A stretch of DNA of 63,307 nucleotides from an uncultured Anaerolineae bacterium (lineage in GTDB: Bacteria; Chloroflexota; Anaerolineae; J036; Brachytrichaceae), in the NCBI GenBank assembly GCA_937959265.1, contig CALGMA010000025.1:1-63307 (forward strand). The letters run 5' to 3'. The translations under genes were made by a program, and so were the position numbers. Below, piece by piece: positions 8,878-16,991 of this stretch (its first letter is position 1; each line of letters begins with the position of its first letter). The notes beneath the pieces were generated by a model. It worked only from the letters and a program-made list of their open reading frames with translations, made no database searches and was not told the DNA's origin.

Positions 8878-9603
8878 TTATCTCGAGTCGGTCGCCTGCG
8901 CGCCCACGTTGCTGAGCATGCGCATAGTGAGCGCTAGGCCGCGCCGCACGTTCGGGTCACGCATTTGCGTCAGGAGTGCGCGATACGAAATATCCACCGG
9001 CTCGCTCGCCTCCTGTTCCGCCAGCGTGACGGTGTTGCGCAGGAAGTTCATCACTTCCGGCTGCGTCATCTCCTTCACCGTGCGCAGGATGAGCACAATG
9101 TTGTCGCCAAGCTGCTTGACATCCTCCTCGCTAAACGATGTGACGATGTTGTCCACGATGCGCAGGCCGCCCTTTAAGAAGGCGAAGTAGCCTTTGCGCT
9201 TGGCTTCGGCCAGCGCGTCGGATGCGCGGGCGAAGGCGTCATTGCCGATCGGCGTGACGACTTCGGCCAGGTCGCCCAGGCTCTCGAGTTGCTCGAGCAG
9301 ACGCTCGATGTTCGGGCTGTTGCGCAGCAGCCGCTTGAGCAGGCGCAGCAAGTCGGCTAGATCCACGGCGTCCTGCACCTCTTCGAGTTGCGCGGCGGAA
9401 AGATGCAAGGCTTCCTTGAGGATGGGCGTCAGGTCGTGCATCAGCTCGGCGCGCGCCTGGCGCTCGCGCGCTGCGGCCTGCGCTTGCTCGGTCAGATACT
9501 GCACCTGCGCGGCCAGCGCGTCTATCTTGCGGTTCAGCTCGGAGAGCGCTGCCGCGCCGTCGGTTGCCGCGGCGCCGTTTTGATGGATCAACTCGGTCTC
9601 CAT
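8878..9603 (-). CDS. DUF1641 protein
   Basis: Cytoplasmic helical protein of 241 residues, member of the DUF1641 family that recurs beside FAD-dependent sulfur oxidoreductases and TusE/DsrE genes; the biochemical role is not established. Residues 15-60 form a likely coiled coil (ALSELNRKIDALAAQVQYL ... AAARERQ). The core has LAEVVTPIGNDAFARASDALAEAKRKG and GGLRIVDNIVTSFSEEDVKQLGDNIVLIL, the recognisable conserved block. It is 10 bases after the oxidoreductase gene and 61 bases before tusE, all on one strand, so it is probably a structural partner of the sulfur-handling complex. Confidence 0.85.
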   Translation of the reverse strand: METELIHQNGAAATDGAAALSELNRKIDALAAQVQYLTEQAQAAARERQARAELMHDLTPILKEALHLSAAQLEEVQDAVDLADLLRLLKRLLRNSPNIERLLEQLESLGDLAEVVTPIGNDAFARASDALAEAKRKGYFAFLKGGLRIVDNIVTSFSEEDVKQLGDNIVLILRTVKEMTQPEVMNFLRNTVTLAEQEASEPVDISYRALLTQMRDPNVRRGLALTMRMLSNVGAQATDSR

Positions 9604-9613
9604 GTCGCCCTCC

Positions 9614-10849
9614 TCAATTGAGGCGATGCTTGCCGGCCATGCTCATCAGCGCCGGCAGGGGCAGCGGCTTGCCCTTCAGCAGGATGTGCCAGTACATCCA
9701 GCGGAACATCAGCTTGCCCCAGTGGTTCGCCTCCGACTCTTCCAACAATGTGAACGGCCCGACGCCGGGCAACGGATAGCGGCCGGGCAGTGGCTCCACG
9801 TCGTAGTTGAAGTCAATCAGCAGTGCTTTGCCAAAGCCCGATTCGATAAAGCAATTGGCGTGCCCATCGAACTTGTGCGGCATTTCCAATCCGTCGGCGT
9901 AGTGGACGAAGTTCTCGGCGAAGCACTCTACGGCGAAGTGCGCCGTCGAGCCGGCCTTGGACGCCGGCAGGGCCGCCGCGTCGCCCAGCGCAAACACGTT
10001 CGGATACTTCGGCGAGACGAAGGTGTGCTTGTCCACCGGCACATAGTTCAGCGCATCGCCCAGGCCGGAGCGCGCGATCGCCTCGTCGCCCATGTTGAGG
10101 GGGATGCTCACCAGCAAGTCGTAGGCCACCTCCTGCTCGTCATACGAGATGATCTTCTTCGCGTCCGGCTCGACGCGCTCGATCATGAAGTCCGGCACCA
10201 CCTGGATGCCCTTCTCGTCCAGCATGTTGCCCAGCAACTTAGAAGCGATCGGCTTGGTGAACGCGCCGGAGAGCGGCGTGGCGTAGATCAGCTCGACGCG
10301 GTCGCGCATGCCGCGCTCGCGGAAGAACCAGTCGGCCAACATCAGGAACTCCAGCGGGGCCACCGGACATTTGATCGGGTTGTCCACCACGTTCACCACC
10401 AGCCGGCCGCCCAGCCATGCGCGCAGGTGTTGCGCCAAGGCCAGCGCGCCTTCCAGCGTGTAGAAGTCGTGGATGGAGCGACGCCACTCATGCTCGGCCA
10501 GGCCGGGCGTCTGGTCGGGGCGGATATGCGCGCCGGTGGCGATGACCAGGAAGTCGTATTCGAGGTATCTCCCGTCTCCGGCCAGCCGCGCGCGATTGCG
10601 CTCCGGTTCAATCGCCTCTATCGGCGAGAGGATCAGTTCGACGCCAGGCGGGATGAAATCGCGTCGCGGCTTCACCACATCGCGCTTGCCGTAGATGCCG
10701 AACGGGATGAAGAGAAAGCCGGGCTGATAGTAGTGCGTCTCGCTCTGGTCCACGAGGGTGATCTTCCAGCCGTCATCCAGCAGGTGGCTGAGTCGGTTGG
10801 CAACCATGGTGCCGGCCGTGCCGGCGCCCAAAATCAGCAGTTTCTTCAT
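9614..10849 (-). CDS. FAD-dependent oxidoreductase, sulfide:quinone-reductase-like
   Basis: Flavoprotein of 411 residues related to sulfide:quinone reductases and flavocytochrome c sulfide dehydrogenase. It has the FAD-binding Rossmann motif ILGAGTAGTMVANRL (6-20), VIATGAHIRPDQTPG (102-116), a conserved Cys161 in NPIKCPVAPLEF and the second FAD signature NVFALGDAAALPASKAGSTAHF. The start ATG 10849 overlaps the stop of the upstream regulator (ATGA) and is preceded by GGAGGAGGAAAGG. SQRs usually need two or three active-site Cys; only one is in an obvious position, so it may reduce another sulfur compound or pass persulfide to TusE/DsrE2 instead of making free sulfur chains. Confidence 0.85.
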   Translation of the reverse strand: MKKLLILGAGTAGTMVANRLSHLLDDGWKITLVDQSETHYYQPGFLFIPFGIYGKRDVVKPRRDFIPPGVELILSPIEAIEPERNRARLAGDGRYLEYDFLVIATGAHIRPDQTPGLAEHEWRRSIHDFYTLEGALALAQHLRAWLGGRLVVNVVDNPIKCPVAPLEFLMLADWFFRERGMRDRVELIYATPLSGAFTKPIASKLLGNMLDEKGIQVVPDFMIERVEPDAKKIISYDEQEVAYDLLVSIPLNMGDEAIARSGLGDALNYVPVDKHTFVSPKYPNVFALGDAAALPASKAGSTAHFAVECFAENFVHYADGLEMPHKFDGHANCFIESGFGKALLIDFNYDVEPLPGRYPLPGVGPFTLLEESEANHWGKLMFRWMYWHILLKGKPLPLPALMSMAGKHRLN

Positions 10850-11607
10850 GTCCTTTCCTCCTCGGGCAGCGGCGCCCCGTCGCTCCCCTGTCGAATCAAG
10901 GCGATGTGCGACAAGATGTCGGCCACGCGCTGCGCGCCGCGCAGCGCCTTGGCCAGTTGTTCGCGGTCGAGGCGATACACGCCCTGAGCGTTCGCCCTGA
11001 CGCGCGCCTCGTCGGCGCCAAATCTCCGCGCGAGTTCGCGCAACCAGCCTTCGTCGGGCGGCCACTGCTCCGGTGCGATGCCGCCGACGACCACTGCGCC
11101 TTTCAGCTCGCTGCCGACGCGGATCAGCCCCCGCGCGCCCAACAGGCCCATCTCGCCGAGCCGCAGCCGCGGCTCGAGCGCGGGCGCTGCGGCAAGCTGC
11201 CGCCAATCGCTGACGCAGCGCGCGATGCCATTGGCGCCTTGCATAAGGGTGGTGAAGAAGTCGCAGGGATGGCTCACCTGGGTGATGGGCTGGCCGACCA
11301 TATCGGTCGTCACCATCATCACATCCAGCGCCTCGGCAAACGCATCCTGGATCATCTGGACGCATTCCAGTGGCAGTAGCCTGCGCAGCTCATTCGGCGC
11401 ACACTCGTCCGGTGTGAGCGGACGACGTTCGAGCGTCGCCAGGGTGGCGCGCTCGTGAAGCCAATGCTCAACCGCATCCGGCTCAAAGCGCCACTGCTTG
11501 CCCACGCGGATGGCAGGCAATCGGCCGGCTTCCACCATGCGATAGATCGTCGTTCGATCCACCTTGAGCAGGTCTTGAACCTGATGGGTTGTGAGTAATC
11601 CGGCCAT
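10846..11607 (-). CDS. Regulator: excisionase-type HTH fused to PocR ligand-binding domain
   Basis: First gene of the sulfur operon, 253 residues. The N-terminal HTH_17/excisionase-type domain (about 3-55) reads LLTTHQVQDLLKVDRTTIYRMVEAGRLPAIRVGKQWRF. The rest (about 75-250) matches the PocR sensory domain, with the segments VTTDMVGQPITQVSHPCDFFTTLM and a Cys-containing NGIARCVSDW, which in this family often binds small ligands or metals. Start ATG 11607 has AGAGG nearby. It overlaps the flavoprotein gene by 4 bases, so it is translationally coupled and likely controls its own operon; tandem repeats upstream (11654-11680) are candidate binding sites. Confidence 0.85.
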   Translation of the reverse strand: MAGLLTTHQVQDLLKVDRTTIYRMVEAGRLPAIRVGKQWRFEPDAVEHWLHERATLATLERRPLTPDECAPNELRRLLPLECVQMIQDAFAEALDVMMVTTDMVGQPITQVSHPCDFFTTLMQGANGIARCVSDWRQLAAAPALEPRLRLGEMGLLGARGLIRVGSELKGAVVVGGIAPEQWPPDEGWLRELARRFGADEARVRANAQGVYRLDREQLAKALRGAQRVADILSHIALIRQGSDGAPLPEEERT

Positions 11608-11653
11608 TGCAACCTCTCTGCTTCGCCGCTGGTGCAGCAAATGCACGCTTGGC

Positions 11654-11680
11654 TGATGCATATGATGCACATGATGCGCG
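11654..11680 (-). promoter_or_regulatory. Three tandem 9-bp repeats upstream of the sulfur operon
   Basis: The plus strand reads TGATGCATA, TGATGCACA, TGATGCGCG in direct tandem, 47-73 bases before the start of the HTH-PocR gene. Iteron-like spacing in a promoter region suggests cooperative protein binding; the neighbouring HTH protein is the obvious candidate, by inference only. Confidence 0.45.
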
Positions 11681-11695
11681 CGATAGCATCCACTT

Positions 11696-11711
11696 TGTGA
11701 AGCGTTTCACA
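11696..11711. promoter_or_regulatory. Inverted repeat TGTGAA-N4-TTCACA, possible operator
   Basis: TGTGAAGCGTTTCACA is a perfect 6+6 inverted repeat around GCGT, located between the divergent sulfur operon and hisD. The shape resembles LacI-family operators with a central CG. No LacI-type gene is in the window, so the binding factor is unknown. Confidence 0.4.
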
Positions 11712-11772
11712 CCTGGCCGGTTGGCTAGCCGATGGGTGAGTCCCGCATCGGCTCTAAAATGTCCACACGCCT

Positions 11773-13116
11773 ATGTTGAGGATCATGGAGCTTGAGCAGG
11801 CAACGGAGGTATTGCTGCGCCGCCCGCCAATTGATGAAATTGTCGTCACCGAGGCGATGCGCCGGCGCACGATGGCGACCTTCGGCGAAGACCTGCATCC
11901 CGAAGAAGCCGTGCGACGCATCCTGCGCGATGTGCGCGCGCGGGGCGACGCCGCCCTCTTGGACTGGACGCAGCGACTGGACAGCGTCGCGCTCAGCGCT
12001 GATCAACTCGAGGTTGGCGATGTCGAGATCGCCGCCGCCTACGACCGCGTAGACGGCGAAGTGGTGGCAGCGATGGAACGCGCTGCGGAGCGCATCGCCC
12101 GGTTTCACGCGCGGCCGGTCGCCCAATCCTGGATGATGACCGAGCTGGGCGGCGTGCTCGGTCAGCTCATCCGACCGCTGGCGCGCGTGGGCGTATATGT
12201 GCCGGCCGGCGCGGCGCCGCTGCCCTCGTCGCTGCTGATGACGGCCGTCGTAGCGCGGCAGGCCGGCGTCGAAGAGGTGATCGTGTGCTCGCCGCCGCAG
12301 CCGGGTTCGCGGCTGCCCCATCCGCTCGTCCTCGTCGCCGCCGACATCGCCGAGGTGGACGCCGTATATGCCGTCGGCGGCGCGCAGGCCATTGGCGCCA
12401 TGGCTTTTGGCACCGAGACCATCGCGCGGGTGGATAAAGTTTGCGGGCCGGGCAACACATTCGTCGTGCTGGCCAAGCGCCAGGTGTATGGCGTGGTCGG
12501 CATTGACGCGCTGCCTGGGCCGACTGAGACCGTGATCGTGGCGGACGAGAGCGCCAATCCCGCCTGGGTCGCCGCCGACATGATGGCGCAGGCCGAACAC
12601 ACCGCCGGCATGGCGCTGCTGCTCACCCCATCGCGTGGCCTGGCCGAAGCCGTCAACGCCCATCTCCAATCTCAGGTCGCGGCCCTCCCTGAGCCTAACC
12701 GCAGCGACGCGCGCGACTCGTTCGCTCAGCGCAGCGGCGCGGTGATCACCGAAGACCTGCTGGAGGCAGTCGCGCTGGCCGACGACTTTGCGCCGGAGCA
12801 TCTGTGCCTATCGGTCAAGGATCCCTGGGCCTGGGTGGATAAGGTCCGTAACGCCGGCGGCGTGTTCGTGGGTGAGCATTCTTACGAAGTGCTGGGCGAC
12901 TACGTCGCCGGACCGAGCCACGTCATGCCGACCGGCGGCACGGCGCGCTTTGCGCCGCCGCTGAATGTGCTCGACTTTATGCGGGTGATGAATGTGATCG
13001 CGCTGGACGAAGCGACGGCGCGGCAACTCGCGCCGGTCGCCGTCAAGCTGGCCGAAGCCGAAGGGCTGCACGCGCACGCCAACGCTGTCAGGCAGCGGGG
13101 GATGGCAGACGGGTAG
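11773..13116 (+). CDS. hisD: Histidinol dehydrogenase
   Basis: Catalyses the last two steps of histidine synthesis, oxidising L-histidinol to L-histidine with NAD and a bound zinc. The 447-residue product shows LARVGVYVPAGAAPLPSSLLM, AVGGAQAIGAMAFGT, DKVCGPGNTFVVLAKR, the zinc/substrate region MAQAEHTAGM, FAPEHLCLSV and the C-terminal zinc-binding block PSHVMPTGGTARF. An ATG five codons downstream (MELEQ) is an alternative start. It stands alone: no other his gene lies in the window, so histidine genes are scattered in this genome. Confidence 0.93.
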   Translation: MLRIMELEQATEVLLRRPPIDEIVVTEAMRRRTMATFGEDLHPEEAVRRILRDVRARGDAALLDWTQRLDSVALSADQLEVGDVEIAAAYDRVDGEVVAAMERAAERIARFHARPVAQSWMMTELGGVLGQLIRPLARVGVYVPAGAAPLPSSLLMTAVVARQAGVEEVIVCSPPQPGSRLPHPLVLVAADIAEVDAVYAVGGAQAIGAMAFGTETIARVDKVCGPGNTFVVLAKRQVYGVVGIDALPGPTETVIVADESANPAWVAADMMAQAEHTAGMALLLTPSRGLAEAVNAHLQSQVAALPEPNRSDARDSFAQRSGAVITEDLLEAVALADDFAPEHLCLSVKDPWAWVDKVRNAGGVFVGEHSYEVLGDYVAGPSHVMPTGGTARFAPPLNVLDFMRVMNVIALDEATARQLAPVAVKLAEAEGLHAHANAVRQRGMADG

Positions 13117-13174
13117 TGAAGGCCGTGACTCTGCCTCCCACCATCCGCTGTTTAGCGATACAATCGCCTTTGAA

Positions 13175-13759
13175 ATGGCACTCGCAAATATCATCGGCGC
13201 GTTCGGGCTGGCCGGCGCAGCAGGACTGAACGCCTACATCCCTCTGTTAATTGTGGCTATCCTAGCTCGGCTGGACATGCTTCAGCTCAGCCCGCCGTTT
13301 GATGCGCTGGCGAGCTGGCCGGCCATCATTGCGCTGGTCGTGCTCGGCGCCATCGAGTTCGTAGCCGACAAGGTGCCCGGCGTAGATCACGTCAACGATG
13401 CCATCCAAACCTTCGTGCGGCCGGCCGCCGGCGCAATCCTCTTCGCCGCGAACACCGGCGTCGTATCGGGCATAGATACGACGCTCGCGCTGATCTGCGG
13501 GTTGGTGCTGGCCTCTGGTGTGCATGTGACGAAAGCGGCAGCGCGTCCGGTCGTCAACGGCGCGACGATGGGCATCGGCGCGCCGTTTATCAGCGTCGCC
13601 GAGGATGTCCTGGCGACCGTCGGGTCGCTACTGGCCATCTTCTTCCCCATCTTGTTCTTGCTCTTCGCAGCGGCGCTGGGCTATCTTGCCTATCGGCTGA
13701 TCAAGAAAGCGCGCCGGTTGCGAGCACCGCGCACGGCGCAGCCGACCACAGTTTCCTGA
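13175..13759 (+). CDS. DUF4126 membrane protein
   Basis: Integral membrane protein of 194 residues with about five hydrophobic helices (3-30, 45-63, 82-96, 104-125, 140-175). The conserved block EFVADKVPGVDHVNDAIQTFVRP and the Gly/Ala-rich N-terminus GAFGLAGAAGLNAYIPLL identify the DUF4126 family, whose function is unknown. It follows hisD by 58 bases and precedes holB by 28 bases on the same strand; no functional link is evident. Confidence 0.8.
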   Translation: MALANIIGAFGLAGAAGLNAYIPLLIVAILARLDMLQLSPPFDALASWPAIIALVVLGAIEFVADKVPGVDHVNDAIQTFVRPAAGAILFAANTGVVSGIDTTLALICGLVLASGVHVTKAAARPVVNGATMGIGAPFISVAEDVLATVGSLLAIFFPILFLLFAAALGYLAYRLIKKARRLRAPRTAQPTTVS

Positions 13760-13787
13760 TCCACGTCTACTACGTAGCGGATGGCCA

Positions 13788-14762
13788 ATGAACGACTGGG
13801 ACATCATCGGCCACGACTGGGCGGTGCGCCACTTGAGGCGCGCTATTGAGCAAGGCCAGCTTGCACAGTCGCATCTGTTCGTCGGCCCGCCGTCAATCGG
13901 CAAAGCGACGCTGGCGCTGGCGCTGGCGCGCGCCCTCATCGGTCACAATGATCGCTCGCACGCTCTGGTGAATCAGCGCCGACACCCTGACCTGCTGTGG
14001 GTCGAACCGACCGATGAAGGCGAAGCAATCAAGGTGGAACAAATCCGCGAGCTGCTGCATGCGCTCACCCTCGCCCCGGTCGAGAGCCGGCATCGCGTGG
14101 CCATCGTCAATGACGCACACCGCATCACCGAGAGCGGCCAGAATGCTGTCCTCAAGACGCTGGAAGAGCCGAACCCTTCGGTCGTCATCGTCTTGACCGC
14201 GCCGAACACCGATACGTTGCTGCCAACCATCGTCTCGCGCTGCCAAATGCTCAACCTGCAGCCGGTGCCGGTGCGCGCGGTCGAAGAAGCGCTCCTGGCG
14301 CGGGGCGTCGCCGGCGAACGCGCCGCGCGCATTGCTCGACTGTCGCGCGGACGGATCGGCTGGGCGCTGCGCGCTATCGAGGACGATGCGATGCTCGAAG
14401 CGCGCGCCAAGCGACTGAATGACTTGCGCGCCTTATTGGTGGCCAACCGCACCCAGCGCTTCGCCTACGCCGAGAAGCTGGCGCGCGCCGAGCCATCCCA
14501 CGTCGCGCAAACACTGGAGGACTGGTTGCTGCTGTGGCGCGATGTGGCGCGCGCGACCAGCCGCGAAGCGTCGCCCGAAGCGCTGGTCAACGCCGACCAG
14601 CGCGATTGGATTGCTCAGTTGGCGAATGCCCTTTCGATTGCGCAAGTGGCGGCGCTGTTGCGCGCCATCGGCCAGACGCTACAGTATCTCGACCGCAACG
14701 TGAACCCGCGTCTGGCGCTCGACGTGTTGTTGCTGAAGCTGCCGCACTTGCCGGCGAGTTGA
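13788..14762 (+). CDS. holB: DNA polymerase III delta-prime subunit
   Basis: Clamp-loader subunit of 324 residues. The AAA+ core shows SHLFVGPPSIGKATLALAL (a P-loop variant lacking the usual GxGK(S/T)), HPDLLWVEP, VEQIRELL, VAIVNDAHRITESGQNAVLKTLEEP (Walker B region and sensor) and LLPTIVSRCQ with the SRC arginine finger. Most delta-prime proteins have a four-Cys zinc module between the P-loop and HPD; here that stretch reads GHNDRSHALVNQRRHPDL with no Cys, so the zinc module has been lost. Confidence 0.88.
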   Translation: MNDWDIIGHDWAVRHLRRAIEQGQLAQSHLFVGPPSIGKATLALALARALIGHNDRSHALVNQRRHPDLLWVEPTDEGEAIKVEQIRELLHALTLAPVESRHRVAIVNDAHRITESGQNAVLKTLEEPNPSVVIVLTAPNTDTLLPTIVSRCQMLNLQPVPVRAVEEALLARGVAGERAARIARLSRGRIGWALRAIEDDAMLEARAKRLNDLRALLVANRTQRFAYAEKLARAEPSHVAQTLEDWLLLWRDVARATSREASPEALVNADQRDWIAQLANALSIAQVAALLRAIGQTLQYLDRNVNPRLALDVLLLKLPHLPAS

Positions 14763-14789
14763 AGCGCCTCGCTCTGCGTTGGCGTCAAC

Positions 14790-15287
14790 TCAACTCAACA
14801 CCACCAGCACCTGGTTCTGCTCGACGGTCTGCCGCGGCTGCACCTTGATCGCGCTGACCGTGCCTTCGCGGGGGGCTTTCAGCTCGTTCTCCATCTTCAT
14901 GGACTCGAGCACCACGACCACCTGACCTTTCTTCACTTTCTGGCCTTCTGTCACCGGCACCGATACGATCAACCCCGGCATGGGCGACTTGATATTGACC
15001 TCGCCGCTGGTGGGGCTGAATGCGCCGGCTGCCTCCGCCAATCGTTTGGCGCGCTCATCGGCAACCTGCACGTAATACAGCACGCCGTTCAACAGCACGC
15101 GATACTCGCCGTCTCCTCCTTCCACCAGCGCCTCGAATGAGCGGTTGTCGAGCAGCAACGAATACAGCCCATCGTCGTCAATCGAGCGCAGGTCCAGCGT
15201 GCGCTTGACGCCGTCTATGACGACTTCGCCATCCTGGTTGATATCAATGGTATGCGTCTTGTCGCCGATGGTAGTCAGGTATCGCAT
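14790..15287 (-). CDS. Biotin carrier protein of an acyl-CoA carboxylase
   Basis: A 165-residue biotin/lipoyl-attachment protein. Residues 1-85 form the N-terminal extension seen in propionyl/acetyl-CoA carboxylase carrier subunits (MRYLTTIGDKTHTIDI ... VLLNGVLYYVQV); the last 75 form the biotinyl domain with IKSPMPGLIVSVPVTEGQKV and the biotinylation motif ESMKMENEL. Start ATG 15287 is chosen because the upstream extension does not look coding and overlaps the rdgB start region. No carboxylase or carboxyltransferase gene is next to it, so the partner subunits are elsewhere. Confidence 0.88.
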   Translation of the reverse strand: MRYLTTIGDKTHTIDINQDGEVVIDGVKRTLDLRSIDDDGLYSLLLDNRSFEALVEGGDGEYRVLLNGVLYYVQVADERAKRLAEAAGAFSPTSGEVNIKSPMPGLIVSVPVTEGQKVKKGQVVVVLESMKMENELKAPREGTVSAIKVQPRQTVEQNQVLVVLS

Positions 15288-15308
15288 GGCGGGGGTAGTA
15301 TATCGGGT

Positions 15309-15944
15309 ATGCCGAAGGCCGTGATGGTCGCATCCAACAACGCGCATAAGCTGCAGGAGCTGCACGAGATTTTTGCCCTGGCCGGATTGACCGGCGTGAA
15401 TCTGGTCGCCCCGCGCGATCTGGGTTTGGCATGTGCGCCGGATGAAACGGGCGCGACATACCTGGACAATGCGCTGATCAAAGCCAGGGCGTTCGCCCGC
15501 GCATATCGCGAGGAAGCCCAGCGCCGGAATTGGGGCGAGCTATGGGTGTTGGCCGACGACTCCGGGCTGGAAGTGGACGCGCTGGGTGGCCGACCGGGCG
15601 TGCAGTCATCTCGCTACCATCAAGACGCGCCGGACGGCGACGGTTGCGCCGCGCTCTTGTGTGAGCTGGCGGCTACGCCGGACGCGCAACGCGCGGCGCG
15701 CTTTCGCTGCGTCCTGGCGCTGATCGGCCCACAAGGCCAAGAGCACATCTTCGAGGGGGTGTGCGAGGGGCGCATCGCGCATGAACGGCGCGGCGAGAAC
15801 GGCTTCGGCTTCGACCCGGTGTTTCTCGTGGACGACGGGCGGACGATGGCGCAGCTCTCCCCCGCCGAGAAGCACCGCATCAGCCATCGCGGCGTCGCCG
15901 GCCGCCGGGCAGCCGAGTTCTTGATGCGCTTGGAGGTGACGTGA
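15309..15944 (+). CDS. rdgB: XTP/dITP diphosphatase (HAM1/RdgB)
   Basis: House-cleaning nucleotide pyrophosphatase that hydrolyses dITP, XTP and ITP. The 211-residue product starts at ATG 15309 with MPKAVMVASNNAHKLQEL (the conserved S/T-x-N-x-x-K substrate loop), and continues with VLADDSGLEVDALGGRPGVQSSRY and GENGFGFDPVF, all diagnostic. Its stop TGA overlaps the GTG start of tilS (GTGA), so the two genes are translationally coupled. Confidence 0.93.
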   Translation: MPKAVMVASNNAHKLQELHEIFALAGLTGVNLVAPRDLGLACAPDETGATYLDNALIKARAFARAYREEAQRRNWGELWVLADDSGLEVDALGGRPGVQSSRYHQDAPDGDGCAALLCELAATPDAQRAARFRCVLALIGPQGQEHIFEGVCEGRIAHERRGENGFGFDPVFLVDDGRTMAQLSPAEKHRISHRGVAGRRAAEFLMRLEVT

Positions 15945-16972
15945 TCTCGAACCTGGTCTCGCGCATTCGCAGCGAAGTCGCGCAGGCGTTCGAGCTGTTT
16001 TGTACCTCGACGAGAGAGGGAGCGACGGAGGTGGTGTTGGCTGTGTCCGGCGGAGCCGATTCGTTGTGCCTGGCCGACGCAACGCTGGCCGTCGCGCCGC
16101 GTCTGCACCTGCGCCCCCTCATCGCACATCTCGATCACGGTCTGCGTGGGGAGGCGTCGGCGTCGGATGCCGGGTTCGTGCACGCATTCGCCGCCGAACG
16201 AGGTGTACCGTGCGTCATTGAACGAGCGGACGTCAACGCCCTGGCTCGTGAACGTAAGCAGTCCGTCGAAGTGGCTGCTCGCGAAGCACGCTACCAGTTT
16301 CTCGCGCGTGTTGCCGAAGCTCATGGCGCCCGCCTGGTGGCGCTGGCACACCACGCAGATGACCAGGCTGAGACCGTCCTGCTACGCTTGATCCGCGGCA
16401 CCGGGTTGCAGGGACTACGCGGCATGCAAACATACGACGCGCTGCCGGCTGCGCCGCATCTCACTGCCGTGCGTCCACTGCTACGCACATCGCGCGCAGA
16501 GATCGAACAATACTGTCGGGAGCAGAGACTGCAACCGCGCCACGATGCGACGAACGACGCGTTGGACCATACCCGCAACCGGGTGCGCCACGAGTTGTTG
16601 CCCTTCTTGGAGCGTTACAACCCCAACATTCGCATGACGCTGACGCGGCTGGCCGACACAGTCGCATCGGATGTGGAGATTGTGGAACAGGCGACTCAGG
16701 CCGCCTTCGAGCGCATCGTGCAGCCATCGCATGAGGGCGTCGCATTCGATCGTCCGGCCTGGCGCGCGCTGTCGCGTGGTCTGCAGCGTGCGACCCTGCG
16801 CGAGGCAGTGCGGCGATTGCAAGGCGACGTAACCGGCCTGCAATATGCGGCCATCGAGGAGGCGCGCGATGTCCTCAACAGCGACGCGCCAACCGGCGAA
16901 ATCGCGCTGACGCACGACGTCAGGATAGAAGTGACCAGGCGCACGTTCATTGTGCGTAAGTCGCCGGTGTGA
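15941..16972 (+). CDS. tilS: tRNA(Ile)-lysidine synthase
   Basis: Modifies C34 of the CAU-anticodon isoleucine tRNA to lysidine using ATP and lysine. The 343-residue protein starts with GTG 15941 inside the rdgB stop. It has the PP-loop motif VVLAVSGGADSLCLAD (31-46), HLDHGLRGEASASDAGFV, ALAHHADDQAETVLLRLIRGTGLQGLRGM and the NRVRHELLPFLERYNP segment. The C-terminal TilS domain appears short compared with E. coli TilS, matching the shorter bacterial forms. Confidence 0.93.
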   Translation: MISNLVSRIRSEVAQAFELFCTSTREGATEVVLAVSGGADSLCLADATLAVAPRLHLRPLIAHLDHGLRGEASASDAGFVHAFAAERGVPCVIERADVNALARERKQSVEVAAREARYQFLARVAEAHGARLVALAHHADDQAETVLLRLIRGTGLQGLRGMQTYDALPAAPHLTAVRPLLRTSRAEIEQYCREQRLQPRHDATNDALDHTRNRVRHELLPFLERYNPNIRMTLTRLADTVASDVEIVEQATQAAFERIVQPSHEGVAFDRPAWRALSRGLQRATLREAVRRLQGDVTGLQYAAIEEARDVLNSDAPTGEIALTHDVRIEVTRRTFIVRKSPV

Positions 16973-16991
16973 TCTTCATATAATCGCCGCG

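Noticed and set aside
9602..10987. Long open frame on the plus strand opposite the SQR-like flavoprotein
   Set aside because: His/Gln/Arg-rich product without domains; it is the antisense of a strongly supported gene. The same applies to long antisense frames opposite hisD, the M48 peptidase and the GH13_18 gene.
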